In this document: in pieces, positions 12,429 through 21,562 of the stretch
How positions within the stretch are numbered: position 1 is the stretch's first letter
Layout of the letters: every line of letters begins with the position of its first letter
NCBI RefSeq assembly: GCF_900095175.1
Contig: NZ_LT606946.1
Location: 1,843,459 to 1,907,458, forward strand
Length of the DNA: 64,000 nucleotides
Reading direction: 5' to 3'
DNA from: Polynucleobacter necessarius
GTDB lineage: Bacteria; Pseudomonadota; Gammaproteobacteria; Burkholderiales; Burkholderiaceae
Translations under genes and position numbers: made by a program
Notes under the pieces: model-generated
The model's database searches: none
What the model saw: the letters and a program-made list of their open reading frames with translations, nothing else
What the model was told of the DNA's origin: nothing

Positions 12429-12441
12429 GCGGAGCATGAAT

Positions 12442-13098
12442 ATGAGCTTAGGCTTAATCGGTCGCAAGATCGGCATGACCCGTCTATTTACGGACGAAGG
12501 GGAAGCGATTCCTGTCACCGTAATTGACGTGAGCGACAACAGAATCGCTCAAATCAAGACCCAGGCAACTGATGGCTATGATGCTATCCAGTTGGCACAT
12601 GGTACACGTAGAGCTACTCGCGTTACCAAAGCAATGGCAGGTCGCTTCGCTAAAGCGGGTGTGATGGCTGGTAACGGTCTCAACGAATTTTATTTAGATG
12701 CAGCAAAAATCGCAGAAATGACACCAGGACAAGTAATTCCTGCTGACACTGCATTTGCTGCTGGCCAAAAAGTGGATGTACAAGGTGTAACGATTGGTAA
12801 AGGCTATGCCGGTACTATCAAGCGCCATCACTTCGTTTCAGGTCGCGCGTCACACGGTAACTCACGTTCACATAACGTGCCAGGTTCTATCGGTATGGCG
12901 CAAGATCCAGGTCGTGTTTTCCCAGGTAAGCGCATGACAGGCCACCTTGGTGACGAAACACGCACTGTACAAAATTTAGTCATCGCACGCATTGATGCAG
13001 AACGCAATCTCATCATGGTTAAAGGCGCTATTCCAGGTGCCCCAGGCGGTAAAGTTATTGTTACTCCAGCGGTGAAGACACCGTTGAAGAAGAAATAA
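12442..13098 (+). CDS. rplC: 50S ribosomal protein L3
   Basis: L3, an early-assembly 23S rRNA-binding protein next to the peptidyl transferase centre; 218 residues from this start. Two in-frame ATGs exist at 12436 and 12442. GGAG at 12431-12434 is one base from the first and seven from the second, so [16 protein letters not shown] at 12442 is preferred. The central loop with the [16 protein letters not shown] sequence and [10 protein letters not shown] are characteristic. First gene of the S10 operon as transcribed here. Confidence 0.97.
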   Translation: MSLGLIGRKIGMTRLFTDEGEAIPVTVIDVSDNRIAQIKTQATDGYDAIQLAHGTRRATRVTKAMAGRFAKAGVMAGNGLNEFYLDAAKIAEMTPGQVIPADTAFAAGQKVDVQGVTIGKGYAGTIKRHHFVSGRASHGNSRSHNVPGSIGMAQDPGRVFPGKRMTGHLGDETRTVQNLVIARIDAERNLIMVKGAIPGAPGGKVIVTPAVKTPLKKK

Positions 13099-13109
13099 GG
13101 AGAGCGAAT

Positions 13110-13730
13110 ATGGAACTTAAGCTTCTCCAAGATAACGGAACTTTGGGCGCAGGCGTTCAAGCCTCACCAGAAGTATTCGAGCGCGAATATAACGAAGCAT
13201 TGGTACACCAAGTTGTAGTGGCTTACCAAGCAAATGCACGTAGCGGTAACCGTGCGCAAAAAGACCGTGAGCAAGTTAAGCACACAACCAAAAAACCTTG
13301 GCGTCAAAAAGGTACTGGTCGTGCTCGTGCTGGTATGAGCTCTTCCCCGCTGTGGCGTGGAGGTGGTCGTATATTCCCGAATTCACCTGAAGAAAATTTC
13401 AGCCAAAAAGTAAACAAGAAAATGTACCGCGCTGGTATGAGATCAATTTTGTCTCAGTTAGCACGCGAAGGTCGTTTGAATGTTGTTGACCAATTTAATC
13501 TTGATGCTCCAAAGACTAAAGTTTTAGCTGACAAAGTTAAAGCAATGGGATTGGATTCAGTCTTGATCATCGTTGATCAGGTTAGCGAGAATTTGTACTT
13601 GGCATCACGCAACTTGCATAAGGTTGCTGTATGTGAGCCACGGCACGCTGATCCATTAGCTTTAGTTCAATACAAAAAAGTATTGGTAAGCAAAGCAGCG
13701 ATCGCAAAAATTGAGGAGTTGCTGAAATGA
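13110..13730 (+). CDS. rplD: 50S ribosomal protein L4
   Basis: L4, 206 residues, lines the peptide exit tunnel with an extended loop ([15 protein letters not shown] near residues 61-75, followed by SPLWRGGG). In E. coli it represses its own S10 operon through transcription attenuation and translation. An AAGGAG lies before the ATG. Its stop overlaps the rplW start by 4 bases (ATGA), which suggests translational coupling. Confidence 0.99.
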   Translation: MELKLLQDNGTLGAGVQASPEVFEREYNEALVHQVVVAYQANARSGNRAQKDREQVKHTTKKPWRQKGTGRARAGMSSSPLWRGGGRIFPNSPEENFSQKVNKKMYRAGMRSILSQLAREGRLNVVDQFNLDAPKTKVLADKVKAMGLDSVLIIVDQVSENLYLASRNLHKVAVCEPRHADPLALVQYKKVLVSKAAIAKIEELLK

Positions 13731-14041
13731 GCCAAGTCCGTAAAAACGATCACAGCTTGATGAAGGTTCTGCTTGGACCGGTTATCTCTGAAAAAGCAAC
13801 TATGGTTGCAGAGAAAAACGAGCAAGTAGTATTCCAAGTTACACGCGACGCCAATAAGAGCGATGTGAAACAAGCGGTTGAGTTGCTCTTCAAAGTGCAA
13901 GTTGACTCTGTTCAAATCGTGAATCAAAAAGGTAAGCCAAAGCGCTATGGCCGTTTTGAAGGTCGTCGTGACCACACTAAGAAGGCCTATGTTAGCTTGA
14001 AGCCAGGTCAAGAAATTAACTTTGAAGCGGAGGCGAATTAA
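13727..14041 (+). CDS. rplW: 50S ribosomal protein L23
   Basis: L23, 104 residues, at the exit of the peptide tunnel; the docking site for trigger factor and SRP. The family core is present ([16 protein letters not shown] at the N-terminal side, [13 protein letters not shown] near residue 66). Overlaps rplD by 4 bases and is followed by rplB after 2 bases. Confidence 0.98.
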   Translation: MSQVRKNDHSLMKVLLGPVISEKATMVAEKNEQVVFQVTRDANKSDVKQAVELLFKVQVDSVQIVNQKGKPKRYGRFEGRRDHTKKAYVSLKPGQEINFEAEAN

Positions 14042-14043
14042 TC

Positions 14044-14874
14044 ATGCCTTTGATGAAGACAAAACCGACCTCACCAGGTCGTCGCTCAATGGTCAAGGTG
14101 GTCAATCCTGACCTCCATAAAGGCAAACCTTTTGCACCATTGCTCGAGCCACAGTTTCAAAAAGCGGGCCGTAACAACGACGGTCACATCACTACCCGTC
14201 ATAAAGGTGGTGGTCATAAGCATTACTATCGTGTTGTTGATTTCAAACGCAACGACAAAGATGGTATTCCAGCAAAAGTTGAACGCTTGGAATACGATCC
14301 AAACCGCAGTGCAAATATTGCATTGATCGTGTTTGCTGATGGTGAGCGTCGCTATATTCTTGCTGCAAAAGGCATGACTGTTGGTCAGGCGTTGATGAGT
14401 GGCTCTGAAGCCCCAATCAAGTCTGGTAACAACTTGCCAATTCGTAACATTCCAGTTGGTAGCACGATTCACTGCGTAGAAATGTTGCCAGGTAAAGGTG
14501 CTCAAATCGCACGTTCTGCTGGCGGCTCTGCAGTGTTATTGGCTCGTGAAGGTGTATACGCTCAGATGCGCTTGCGCTCTGGTGAAGTACGTCGTATTTT
14601 GATCGATTGCCGTGCCACTATTGGTGAAGTTGGTAATGAAGAGCATAGCTTGCGCGTTATCGGTAAAGCTGGTGCTAATCGCTGGCGTGGTATTCGCCCA
14701 ACCGTTCGCGGTGTGGCAATGAACCCAGTAGATCACCCACACGGTGGTGGTGAAGGTAGAACTGGCGAAGGCCGTGTACCTGTCTCCCCATGGGGCACAC
14801 CAACCAAAGGTTATCGTACACGTCGCAATAAGCGTACAACTTCGATGATCGTTCAACATCGTCAAAAACGTTAA
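14044..14874 (+). CDS. rplB: 50S ribosomal protein L2
   Basis: L2, 276 residues, needed for subunit joining and peptidyl transferase activity. The highly conserved [13 protein letters not shown] motif near residue 230 holds the histidine implicated at the catalytic centre. [14 protein letters not shown] and RRNKRTT are further family marks. Starts 2 bases after rplW, within the S10 operon. Confidence 0.99.
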   Translation: MPLMKTKPTSPGRRSMVKVVNPDLHKGKPFAPLLEPQFQKAGRNNDGHITTRHKGGGHKHYYRVVDFKRNDKDGIPAKVERLEYDPNRSANIALIVFADGERRYILAAKGMTVGQALMSGSEAPIKSGNNLPIRNIPVGSTIHCVEMLPGKGAQIARSAGGSAVLLAREGVYAQMRLRSGEVRRILIDCRATIGEVGNEEHSLRVIGKAGANRWRGIRPTVRGVAMNPVDHPHGGGEGRTGEGRVPVSPWGTPTKGYRTRRNKRTTSMIVQHRQKR

Positions 14875-14893
14875 GCGATAAGGATAAATAGAT

Positions 14894-15172
14894 ATGACAC
14901 GTTCAGCTAAAAAAGGCCCATTTTGCGACGCCAGCTTAGTAAAAAAAGTTGAAGTTGCACAAGCCAACAAAGACAAAAAGCCAATCAAAACTTGGTCACG
15001 CCGTTCAACAATCCTCCCAGACCTTATTGGTCTGACGATTGCTATACATAACGGCCGTCAACACGTTCCGGTATATGTATCAGAAAACATGGTGGGTCAT
15101 AAGTTAGGCGAATTTGCCTTGACCCGTACTTTCAAAGGGCACGCTGCTGACAAGAAAGTAACGAAGAAGTAA
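14894..15172 (+). CDS. rpsS: 30S ribosomal protein S19
   Basis: S19, 92 residues, at the top of the 30S head, where it contacts the A-site finger and S13. The start [12 protein letters not shown] and the motif [11 protein letters not shown] near residues 33-43 are typical. Preceded by GATAAGGATAAATAG, with a usable purine-rich site. Lies between rplB and rplV in the S10 operon. Confidence 0.99.
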   Translation: MTRSAKKGPFCDASLVKKVEVAQANKDKKPIKTWSRRSTILPDLIGLTIAIHNGRQHVPVYVSENMVGHKLGEFALTRTFKGHAADKKVTKK

Positions 15173-15179
15173 GGGGATG

Positions 15180-15512
15180 ATGATGGAAGTTAAAGCTATT
15201 CACAAGGGCGCCCGCATTTCTGCGCAAAAGACACGTTTGGTCGCTGACCAAATCCGTGGTTTGCCAATTGCTCGCGCTATGAACATTTTGAATTTCAGCC
15301 CCAAGAAAGCTGCCTTCATTGTGAAGAAAGTTGTTGAGTCCGCAATGGCCAACGCTGAACACAATAAGGGTGCTGATATTGATAAGCTCAAGGTTTCAAC
15401 AATTATTGTTGATAAGGGTACTTCCTTGAAGCGCTTCACAGCACGTGCTAAGGGTCGCGGTAATCAAATCGAAAAACAAACATGTCACATCACCGTGACT
15501 TTGAGTAACTAA
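15180..15512 (+). CDS. rplV: 50S ribosomal protein L22
   Basis: L22, whose beta-hairpin reaches into the peptide exit tunnel. Three consecutive ATGs at 15177, 15180 and 15183 follow AAGGGG (15171-15176). The first is too close to the ribosome site; 15180 gives the usual 110 residues, and 15183 is nearly as good. Family marks: [26 protein letters not shown] and the C-terminal [17 protein letters not shown]. Confidence 0.97.
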   Translation: MMEVKAIHKGARISAQKTRLVADQIRGLPIARAMNILNFSPKKAAFIVKKVVESAMANAEHNKGADIDKLKVSTIIVDKGTSLKRFTARAKGRGNQIEKQTCHITVTLSN

Positions 15513-15520
15513 GGGAAGAT

Positions 15521-16342
15521 ATGGGACAAAAGATAAACCCAACCGGATTCCGACTCTCGGTAATGAAGAACTGGACATCAAAGTGGTATGCAAACAATAC
15601 TGATTTTGCGAAGATGCTCAAAGAGGACGTAGATGTCCGCATCTATCTCAAGAAGAAGTTGAAGAATGCATCAGTAAGTAAAGTTATTATCGAGCGTCCT
15701 GCAAAGAACGCACGCATCACAATTTACAGCTCACGCCCAGGTGTTGTGATCGGTAAAAAAGGTGAAGATATTGAAGTTCTCCGTCGTGAACTCCAGAAGC
15801 GTATGGGCGTTCCAGTCCATGTGAACATCGAAGAAATTCGTAAGCCTGAAGTTGATGCTCAATTGATCGCTGACTCTATTACTCAACAGCTAGAGAAGCG
15901 CATCATGTTCCGTCGTGCAATGAAGCGTGCAATGCAAAATGCAATGCGCCTTGGTGCACAAGGAATCAAGATCATGTCTTCTGGTCGTTTGAATGGTGCT
16001 GAGATTGCACGTCGCGAATGGTACCGTGAAGGTCGTGTTCCACTTCATACATTGAAGGCTGATATTGACTACGCAACTTCAGAAGCGGAAACAACATACG
16101 GCATCATCGGTGTAAAAGTTTGGGTATATAAAGGCGATACATTAGGCCGCGGTGCTGATGCTGTAGCAGTAACAGCAGAGCCAGCAGCTGAAGAGAAAAA
16201 GCCACGTCGCGCACCAGCTAAAACAACCGCACGCAAACCAGCAGCTGACAGCAAGCCTTTAGTTGCTGCTAAGCCAGCAGTAAAGCGTGCACCGAAAGCC
16301 GCTGAAGCCGCAAGTGCTGAAGCGCAGAAGTCAGGAGAGTAA
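15521..16342 (+). CDS. rpsC: 30S ribosomal protein S3
   Basis: S3 forms part of the mRNA entry channel and its helicase activity. The N-terminal KH domain carries the [12 protein letters not shown] motif near residue 70. The body matches the family to about residue 225 ([14 protein letters not shown]). A tail of roughly 48 residues rich in Ala, Lys and Pro then extends the protein to 273, longer than the 233 of E. coli. The tail looks unstructured and basic. Confidence 0.98.
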   Translation: MGQKINPTGFRLSVMKNWTSKWYANNTDFAKMLKEDVDVRIYLKKKLKNASVSKVIIERPAKNARITIYSSRPGVVIGKKGEDIEVLRRELQKRMGVPVHVNIEEIRKPEVDAQLIADSITQQLEKRIMFRRAMKRAMQNAMRLGAQGIKIMSSGRLNGAEIARREWYREGRVPLHTLKADIDYATSEAETTYGIIGVKVWVYKGDTLGRGADAVAVTAEPAAEEKKPRRAPAKTTARKPAADSKPLVAAKPAVKRAPKAAEAASAEAQKSGE

Positions 16343-16344
16343 GC

Positions 16345-16758
16345 ATGCTACAACCAAAGCGTCGTAAGTATCGCAAGGAACAAAAGGGACGTAACACTGG
16401 CGTGGCAACACGCGGTAGTTCAGTAGCCTTTGGTGACTTTGGATTGAAAGCTATTGGCCGTAGTCGTTTGACTGCACGTCAGATTGAATCTGCACGTCGC
16501 GCAATGACACGTCACATTAAGCGTGGTGGCCGTATCTGGATTCGTATTTTCCCAGACAAGCCAATTTCACAAAAGCCAGCTGAAGTACGTATGGGTAACG
16601 GCAAAGGTAATCCAGAGTACTACGTAGCAGAAATTCAACCAGGCAAGATTTTGTACGAGATGGATGGCGTAGATGAAGGTTTGGCGCGCGAGGCTTTCAA
16701 GCTTGCTGCTGCTAAATTGCCATTGCAAACCACTTTCGTGATTCGCCACTTAGGTTGA
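16345..16758 (+). CDS. rplP: 50S ribosomal protein L16
   Basis: L16, 137 residues, positions A-site tRNA near the peptidyl transferase centre. Starts [16 protein letters not shown], as in nearly all bacteria; [22 protein letters not shown] is only partly quoted here as [15 protein letters not shown] near residue 71. Begins 2 bases after rpsC; a GGAG site overlaps the end of rpsC. Confidence 0.99.
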   Translation: MLQPKRRKYRKEQKGRNTGVATRGSSVAFGDFGLKAIGRSRLTARQIESARRAMTRHIKRGGRIWIRIFPDKPISQKPAEVRMGNGKGNPEYYVAEIQPGKILYEMDGVDEGLAREAFKLAAAKLPLQTTFVIRHLG

Positions 16759-16772
16759 TCGGGATAGAGATT

Positions 16773-16967
16773 ATGAAAAAGACAGAATTAGCATCTAAAG
16801 ATCTGGTTGCCTTGAACGCAGAATTAACAGAGCTCTTGAAGACTAGCTTCAAGCTCCGTCTGCAAAAGGGTACTCAGCAACTCACCAACACCAGCCAATT
16901 GGGTAAAACTAAACGTGAAATTGCTCGCGTGAAGACTTTTATTACTCAAAAAACTGCACAGAAATAA
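16773..16967 (+). CDS. rpmC: 50S ribosomal protein L29
   Basis: L29, 64 residues, a two-helix protein by the tunnel exit next to L23. The frame is open from a TTG at 16755 inside rplP, but ATG 16773 ([18 protein letters not shown]) gives the family's normal length and beginning. The C-terminal half has the typical [23 protein letters not shown] pattern, conserved around [13 protein letters not shown]. Confidence 0.97.
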   Translation: MKKTELASKDLVALNAELTELLKTSFKLRLQKGTQQLTNTSQLGKTKREIARVKTFITQKTAQK

Positions 16968-16979
16968 GGAAAAAGGGAT

Positions 16980-17249
16980 ATGACAGAATTATCTAAACCC
17001 TTGCGCCGCACCCTTGTGGGTCGTGTCGTTAGCGATAAAATGCAAAAAACTGTGACTGTGCTAGTTGAGCGCCAAGTAAAACATGCGCTTTATGGCAAAT
17101 ATGTTGGACAGTCCAAAAAATACCACGCTCATGACGAAGCTGGCCAATACAAGATGGGTGATACCGTTGAAATTGCAGAATCTAAGCCAATTTCACGTAC
17201 TAAATCTTGGGTTGTGACCCGTTTAGTTCAAGAATCCAAGGGTATTTAA
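16980..17249 (+). CDS. rpsQ: 30S ribosomal protein S17
   Basis: S17, 89 residues, an OB-fold 16S rRNA-binding protein needed early in 30S assembly. Begins [19 protein letters not shown] after a short N-terminal lead. AAGGAAAAAGG precedes the ATG. Last gene of the S10 operon; two hairpins follow before rplN. Confidence 0.98.
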   Translation: MTELSKPLRRTLVGRVVSDKMQKTVTVLVERQVKHALYGKYVGQSKKYHAHDEAGQYKMGDTVEIAESKPISRTKSWVVTRLVQESKGI

Positions 17250-17258
17250 AGAAATATT

Positions 17259-17296
17259 AGGGATTTTGGCGAACTTTCTTGCCAAATCCCTGTTTT
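17259..17296 (+). terminator. terminator-like hairpin after rpsQ
   Basis: AGGGATTTTGGC (17259-17270) pairs with GCCAAATCCCT (17281-17291), with one bulged T and a 10-nt loop, followed by GTTTTG. It starts 10 bases after the rpsQ stop and marks the S10-spc boundary. The T-run is short, so termination may be partial. Confidence 0.7.
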
Positions 17297-17308
17297 GCGT
17301 AGTATGAT
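17279..17308 (+). promoter_or_regulatory. candidate promoter of the spc operon
   Basis: TTGCCA (17279-17284) and TATGAT (17303-17308), 18 bases apart, five of six bases matching in each box. The -35 box is built into the 3' side of the preceding hairpin, as in the rplC promoter, which uses the same TTGCCA. The predicted start near 17315 falls at the foot of a second hairpin with a T-run. Confidence 0.5.
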
Positions 17309-17313
17309 GGAAG

Positions 17314-17350
17314 GCTTCTCTGGTTTTATTGGGAGAAGCGGTGTTTTTTT
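17314..17350 (+). terminator. second hairpin with T-run before rplN (terminator or attenuator)
   Basis: GCTTCTC (17314-17320) and GAGAAGC (17333-17339) close a 12-nt loop, followed by GGTG and seven T. It either completes termination of the S10 transcript or, if transcription begins near 17315, sits at the very start of the spc leader. Confidence 0.6.
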
Positions 17351-17359
17351 ATTAATTCC

Positions 17360-17383
17360 GGGTTTTAACTTTCGTTAAAGCCC
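17360..17383 (+). other. leader stem-loop of rplN
   Basis: GGGTTTTAAC (17360-17369) pairs with GTTAAAGCCC (17374-17383) around TTTC: ten pairs with one G-U, 52 bases before rplN. No T-run follows. Function unknown; possibly a regulatory or stabilising element of the spc leader. Confidence 0.5.
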
Positions 17384-17435
17384 ATAGACGGAACCAAGAC
17401 TGTTTGCCTTTGGCTAACAAGTTGGGGATTAAAAA

Positions 17436-17804
17436 ATGATTCAGACCGAAAGTAGATTACAGGTCGCCGATAACACAGGCGCCAGTGAAGTTTTGTGCAT
17501 CAAGGTATTGGGCGGCTCTAAGCGTCGTTACGCCAGTATCGGTGATGTCATCAAAGTGACTGTAAAGTCCGCAGCTCCACGTGGCCGTGTAAAAAAAGGT
17601 GATATTTATAACGCCGTAGTAGTGAGAACTGCTAAGGGTGTGCGCCGTCCAGACGGCTCATTGATTAAGTTCGATGGAAACGCTGCAGTATTGCTCAACG
17701 CTAAGTTAGAGCCAATCGGCACACGTATCTTTGGACCAGTTACGCGCGAATTGCGTACTGAGAAGTTCATGAAGATCGTTTCTCTCGCCCCCGAAGTTAT
17801 TTAA
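17436..17804 (+). CDS. rplN: 50S ribosomal protein L14
   Basis: L14, 122 residues, at the subunit interface where it contacts 16S helix 14. Starts [16 protein letters not shown], as in most bacteria, and ends with the [12 protein letters not shown] motif. Preceded by a GGGGATTAAAAA site. First gene of the spc operon after a 186-nt gap that holds hairpins and a promoter-like signal. Confidence 0.99.
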   Translation: MIQTESRLQVADNTGASEVLCIKVLGGSKRRYASIGDVIKVTVKSAAPRGRVKKGDIYNAVVVRTAKGVRRPDGSLIKFDGNAAVLLNAKLEPIGTRIFGPVTRELRTEKFMKIVSLAPEVI

Positions 17805-17813
17805 GAGGCTGAT

Positions 17814-18122
17814 ATGAAAAAGATTCGTAAAGGTGATTCAGTAGTTCTCTTGACTGGCCGCGATAAAGGCAAGCAAGGAACTGTTACAGCCGTTCTCGAG
17901 AACAAATTAGTGATCGAAGGCGTAAACATTTATAAAAAGAGCGTTAAGCCAAATCCAGCAGCCGGTGTTACTGGCGGCATGATTGACAAGACGATGCCTG
18001 TTCACATTTCTAATGTGGCTGTGGTTGACGGTAACGGCAAACCATCACGTGTTGGTATCAAACTCGTGGACGGTAAAAAGCAACGTTTCCTCAAAACCAC
18101 TGGCGCAACTTTAAGCGCATAA
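17814..18122 (+). CDS. rplX: 50S ribosomal protein L24
   Basis: L24, 102 residues, an assembly-initiating protein of the 50S subunit near the tunnel exit. N-terminal KOW motif ([19 protein letters not shown], residues 6-24, conserved at GRDKGKQG). Nine bases after rplN, in the spc operon. Confidence 0.98.
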   Translation: MKKIRKGDSVVLLTGRDKGKQGTVTAVLENKLVIEGVNIYKKSVKPNPAAGVTGGMIDKTMPVHISNVAVVDGNGKPSRVGIKLVDGKKQRFLKTTGATLSA

Positions 18123-18138
18123 GGGGCACGGAGAAATT

Positions 18139-18681
18139 ATGAGCACACGTTTTCAAGAACACTATCAAGCTAAAGTAGTTGCTGATTTGATCGCCAAATT
18201 TGGTTACAAGTCAGTAATGGAAGTTCCACGTATCACCAAGGTAACCCTGAACATGGGCTTGGGCGATGCAGTAAACGACAAGAAAATTATCGAAAATGCA
18301 GTTGGTGATTTGACTAAAGTAGCAGGTCAAAAGCCAGTTGTGACAAAAGCAAAAAAAGCGATTGCTGGTTTCAAAATTCGTCAAGGTTACCCAATCGGTG
18401 CCATGGTCACATTGCGTGGTGCACGCATGTATGAATTTTTAGACCGTTTCGTGACTGTTGCTTTGCCACGCGTACGTGACTTCCGCGGAATTTCCGGTAA
18501 GGCATTTGACGGCCATGGTAACTACAACATCGGTGTTAAAGAGCAAATCATTTTCCCTGAAATCGAATACGACAAAATTGATGCCCTCCGTGGTCTCAAT
18601 ATCAGTATTACGACGACCGCTAAGACTGACGAAGAAGCTAAAGCTTTGTTAGCAGCGTTCAAATTCCCTTTCCGCAATTAA
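18139..18681 (+). CDS. rplE: 50S ribosomal protein L5
   Basis: L5, 180 residues, binds 5S rRNA and forms the bridge to S13 in the 30S head. Marks: [37 protein letters not shown] and [34 protein letters not shown] site precedes the ATG. In E. coli S8 represses spc translation at the start of this gene; no equivalent was verified here. Confidence 0.99.
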   Translation: MSTRFQEHYQAKVVADLIAKFGYKSVMEVPRITKVTLNMGLGDAVNDKKIIENAVGDLTKVAGQKPVVTKAKKAIAGFKIRQGYPIGAMVTLRGARMYEFLDRFVTVALPRVRDFRGISGKAFDGHGNYNIGVKEQIIFPEIEYDKIDALRGLNISITTTAKTDEEAKALLAAFKFPFRN

Positions 18682-18690
18682 GAGGCTAAC

Positions 18691-18996
18691 GTGGCAAAAC
18701 TATCCCTAATTGAGCGCGAGAATAAGCGCACAAAAACTGTAGAGAAGTACGCTGTGAAGCGTGCTGAACTCAAGGCAATCATTGCTGATCAATCACGCAG
18801 CGATGAAGAGCGCTATGAAGCTCGCTTGAAGCTACAGGCACTTCCACGTAACGCAAGCCCGATTCGTCAAAGAAATCGTTGTTCATTAACCGGTCGTCCG
18901 CGCGGTGTATTCAGCAAGTTTGGTTTAGCGCGTAGCAAAATTCGTGAAATTGCCTTCCGTGGCGAAATCCCCGGTTTAACCAAGGCCAGCTGGTAA
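18691..18996 (+). CDS. rpsN: 30S ribosomal protein S14
   Basis: S14, 101 residues, long form without the CxxC zinc pairs (only one Cys, in [11 protein letters not shown]), as in E. coli. GTG start at 18691 after AAGAGGCTAAC. The C-terminal [23 protein letters not shown] segment is diagnostic. Sits between rplE and rpsH. Confidence 0.98.
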   Translation: MAKLSLIERENKRTKTVEKYAVKRAELKAIIADQSRSDEERYEARLKLQALPRNASPIRQRNRCSLTGRPRGVFSKFGLARSKIREIAFRGEIPGLTKASW

Positions 18997-19020
18997 GCGG
19001 CGAAAGAATTAGGAGAACTC

Positions 19021-19416
19021 ATGAGTATCAGCGATCCAATCGCCGACATGTTGACAAGGATCCGCAATGCGCAAGCAGTGCAGAAACCCGTAGTCTTGAT
19101 GTCGTCGTCAAAAGTTAAAGTAGCTATTGCAAAAGTCTTGCAGGATGAAGGTTATATCGATAGTTTTGAAATCAAAGGTGAAGTAGCTAAGCCAGTGCTA
19201 CACATTGAACTCAAATACTACGCAGGCCGTCCTGTTATTGAACGTATTGACCGTGTTTCTACACCAAGTCTACGTATCTACAAAGGCCGTCACGACATTC
19301 CTGAAGTAATGAATGGCTTGGGCATTGCAATTATTTCAACCCCACAAGGCGTAATGACAGACCGCAAAGCTCGTGCAAACGGCGTTGGTGGTGAAGTTAT
19401 TTGCTACGTCGCGTAA
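19021..19416 (+). CDS. rpsH: 30S ribosomal protein S8
   Basis: S8, 131 residues, binds the central domain of 16S rRNA and in E. coli also represses the spc operon. Starts [18 protein letters not shown] and ends with the conserved [18 protein letters not shown] precedes the ATG. Confidence 0.99.
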   Translation: MSISDPIADMLTRIRNAQAVQKPVVLMSSSKVKVAIAKVLQDEGYIDSFEIKGEVAKPVLHIELKYYAGRPVIERIDRVSTPSLRIYKGRHDIPEVMNGLGIAIISTPQGVMTDRKARANGVGGEVICYVA

Positions 19417-19426
19417 GGAGAGAAAT

Positions 19427-19960
19427 ATGTCCCGCGTTGGTAAATCACCCATTCCAGTCCCTAAGGGCGCTGAAATCAGCATCAACGGTGCAAACATTAC
19501 TGTTAAAGGTCCATTAGGCACTTTGACACACAACTTGCATCCTTCTGTTGGTTTGAAACAAGAAGACGGCGTATTGACAGTTGTTTTAAATAACGACACA
19601 CCAGAAGCTGGTGCACAGTCAGGTACAGCCCGTGCTTTAGTTAACAACATGGTTGTTGGCGTAACTACTGGCTTTGAGCGCAAGCTCAGCTTGGTAGGCG
19701 TTGGTTACCGTGCTGCTGCTCAAGGCGAAACATTGAAGTTACAGTTAGGTTTCTCACACGACATTATTTACAACCTGCCAAAGGGTGTAAAAGCTGAGAC
19801 TCCAACACAAACTGAAATCATTATCAAAGGTTCCAACAAGCAGCAAGTTGGCCAGGTTGCAGCTGAAGTTCGCGCATACCGTTCACCAGAGCCATACAAA
19901 GGCAAAGGTGTTCGCTACGTGGATGAGGTTGTACATCTGAAAGAAACTAAGAAGAAGTAA
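19427..19960 (+). CDS. rplF: 50S ribosomal protein L6
   Basis: L6, 177 residues, near the factor-binding site. The frame is open into rpsH, but AAGGAG seven bases before ATG 19427 and the N-terminus [14 protein letters not shown] fix the start. Two L6 repeats; the C-terminal [13 protein letters not shown] motif is conserved. Confidence 0.98.
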   Translation: MSRVGKSPIPVPKGAEISINGANITVKGPLGTLTHNLHPSVGLKQEDGVLTVVLNNDTPEAGAQSGTARALVNNMVVGVTTGFERKLSLVGVGYRAAAQGETLKLQLGFSHDIIYNLPKGVKAETPTQTEIIIKGSNKQQVGQVAAEVRAYRSPEPYKGKGVRYVDEVVHLKETKKK

Positions 19961-19973
19961 GCGAGATTAGAAA

Positions 19974-20327
19974 ATGAATAAAGACGAATCCAGACAAAGA
20001 CGTGCTAGGCAGACTCGTATTCGCATTGCCGAAGCATTGGCAAATCGCTTAACAGTTATCCGTAGCAATTCACACATCTCTGCACAGGTATATAGTCCAT
20101 GTGGAACCAAGGTTGTGGCAGCTGCCTCATCAATGGAAAAAGAATTGCGCCAAGCGATCAAAAACGGCGGCAACGCTGAAGCGGCTAAACAAATCGGCAA
20201 ACTAGTTGCTGAGCGTGCTGTTAAAGCAGGCGTTGTTGATGTTGCTTTTGATCGTTCCGGTCATCGTTACCACGGCCGTATTAAGGCCTTAGCTGAAGCT
20301 GCGCGTGAAGCCGGCCTGAAGTTCTAA
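19974..20327 (+). CDS. rplR: 50S ribosomal protein L18
   Basis: L18, 117 residues, binds 5S rRNA with L5. Typical segments: [38 protein letters not shown] and the final [10 protein letters not shown]. Follows rplF by 13 bases. Confidence 0.98.
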   Translation: MNKDESRQRRARQTRIRIAEALANRLTVIRSNSHISAQVYSPCGTKVVAAASSMEKELRQAIKNGGNAEAAKQIGKLVAERAVKAGVVDVAFDRSGHRYHGRIKALAEAAREAGLKF

Positions 20328-20345
20328 TAGGGTTTAGGAAAAAAC

Positions 20346-20864
20346 ATGGCAAAAATGCAAACCAAAATGCAAAACGAAGAGCGTGATGATGGTCTTCGCG
20401 AGAAAATGATCGCTGTTAATCGTGTAACTAAAGTGGTTAAGGGTGGTCGTATTCTCGGCTTCGCTGCACTCACTGTAGTTGGCGATGGCGATGGTCGTAT
20501 CGGCATGGGTAAAGGTAAATCAAAAGAAGTTCCAGTTGCTGTTCAAAAGGCAATGGACGAAGCACGTCGCAAGATGATCAAAGTTTCCTTACGTAAAGGT
20601 ACTTTGCAACATACTGTGATTGGTAAGCATGGCGCATCACGCGTGATGATTTCTCCAGCTAAAGACGGTACTGGCGTTATTGCTGGTGGCCCAATGCGCG
20701 CAATTTTCGATGTAATGGGTGTAACTAACGTTGTTGCTAAGTCACTTGGCTCAACAAACCCTTACAACATGGTTCGTGCAACGATTGATGGTTTAAGCAA
20801 GGTGAGCACTCCTTCTGAAATTGCTGCTAAGCGCGGTAAGTCAGTTGAAGAGATTCTCGGCTAA
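20346..20864 (+). CDS. rpsE: 30S ribosomal protein S5
   Basis: S5, 172 residues, part of the mRNA entry and accuracy centre. The S5 double-stranded-RNA-binding domain follows a short charged N-terminus: [18 protein letters not shown], then [18 protein letters not shown]. The C-terminal domain ends [10 protein letters not shown]. Preceded by TTTAGGAAAAAAC. Confidence 0.99.
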   Translation: MAKMQTKMQNEERDDGLREKMIAVNRVTKVVKGGRILGFAALTVVGDGDGRIGMGKGKSKEVPVAVQKAMDEARRKMIKVSLRKGTLQHTVIGKHGASRVMISPAKDGTGVIAGGPMRAIFDVMGVTNVVAKSLGSTNPYNMVRATIDGLSKVSTPSEIAAKRGKSVEEILG

Positions 20865-20888
20865 GACCAAAAGATTAGGAATCTATAA

Positions 20889-21077
20889 ATGACAACATCT
20901 AACTCCAAAGTCAAACTGCAATTAGTACGCAGCTTGATCGGCACACACGAAAGCCACCGTGCAACTGTTCGTGGTTTGGGTCTCGGACGTATCAATTCTG
21001 TTTCAGAATTGGAAGACACTCCAGCTGTTCGCGGAATGATTAATAAAGTTTCTTATCTAGTTAAAATCATTGGCTAA
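20889..21077 (+). CDS. rpmD: 50S ribosomal protein L30
   Basis: L30, 62 residues, the short bacterial form. Conserved [33 protein letters not shown] and the final VSYLVKI. Preceded by a TTAGGAATC site. Between rpsE and rplO in the spc operon. Confidence 0.97.
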   Translation: MTTSNSKVKLQLVRSLIGTHESHRATVRGLGLGRINSVSELEDTPAVRGMINKVSYLVKIIG

Positions 21078-21104
21078 TAACTAGCAAGTAAATAGGCGAA
21101 GAAT

Positions 21105-21545
21105 ATGCAACTCAATACACTCAAACCCGCAGAGGGATCCAAGAAAAACCGTCGTCGCGTAGGTCGTGGCATCGGCTCTGGTCTTGGTAAAACTGCTGGC
21201 CGCGGTCACAAAGGTCAAAAATCACGTTCAGGCGGATTCCACAAAGTTGGATTCGAGGGCGGGCAGATGCCGATGTATCGTCGTTTACCAAAACGTGGTT
21301 TCGTATCTTTGACACGTCGTCACGTTGGTCAAATTACTTTGAATGACTTAGCAAAAATTAACTTGCCAGAAGTGGACTTGTTAGTTTTAAGAGCGCACGG
21401 TTTTGCTGGTGAGCAAATCAATGCAGTCAAAGTAATCAAGACTGGTGAATTGTCGATTGCTGTAACCCTCAAGGGTATTACAGCAACAGCAGGTGCAAAA
21501 GCAGCTATTGAAGCAGCTGGCGGCAAATTGGTTGACTTGGTTTAA
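21105..21545 (+). CDS. rplO: 50S ribosomal protein L15
   Basis: L15, 146 residues, a late-assembly 50S protein with a long basic N-terminal extension ([20 protein letters not shown], residues 13-32). The globular domain ends [14 protein letters not shown]. Preceded by AGGCGAAGAAT. Confidence 0.98.
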   Translation: MQLNTLKPAEGSKKNRRRVGRGIGSGLGKTAGRGHKGQKSRSGGFHKVGFEGGQMPMYRRLPKRGFVSLTRRHVGQITLNDLAKINLPEVDLLVLRAHGFAGEQINAVKVIKTGELSIAVTLKGITATAGAKAAIEAAGGKLVDLV

Positions 21546-21562
21546 TTAGTTCTTAGTAGACG

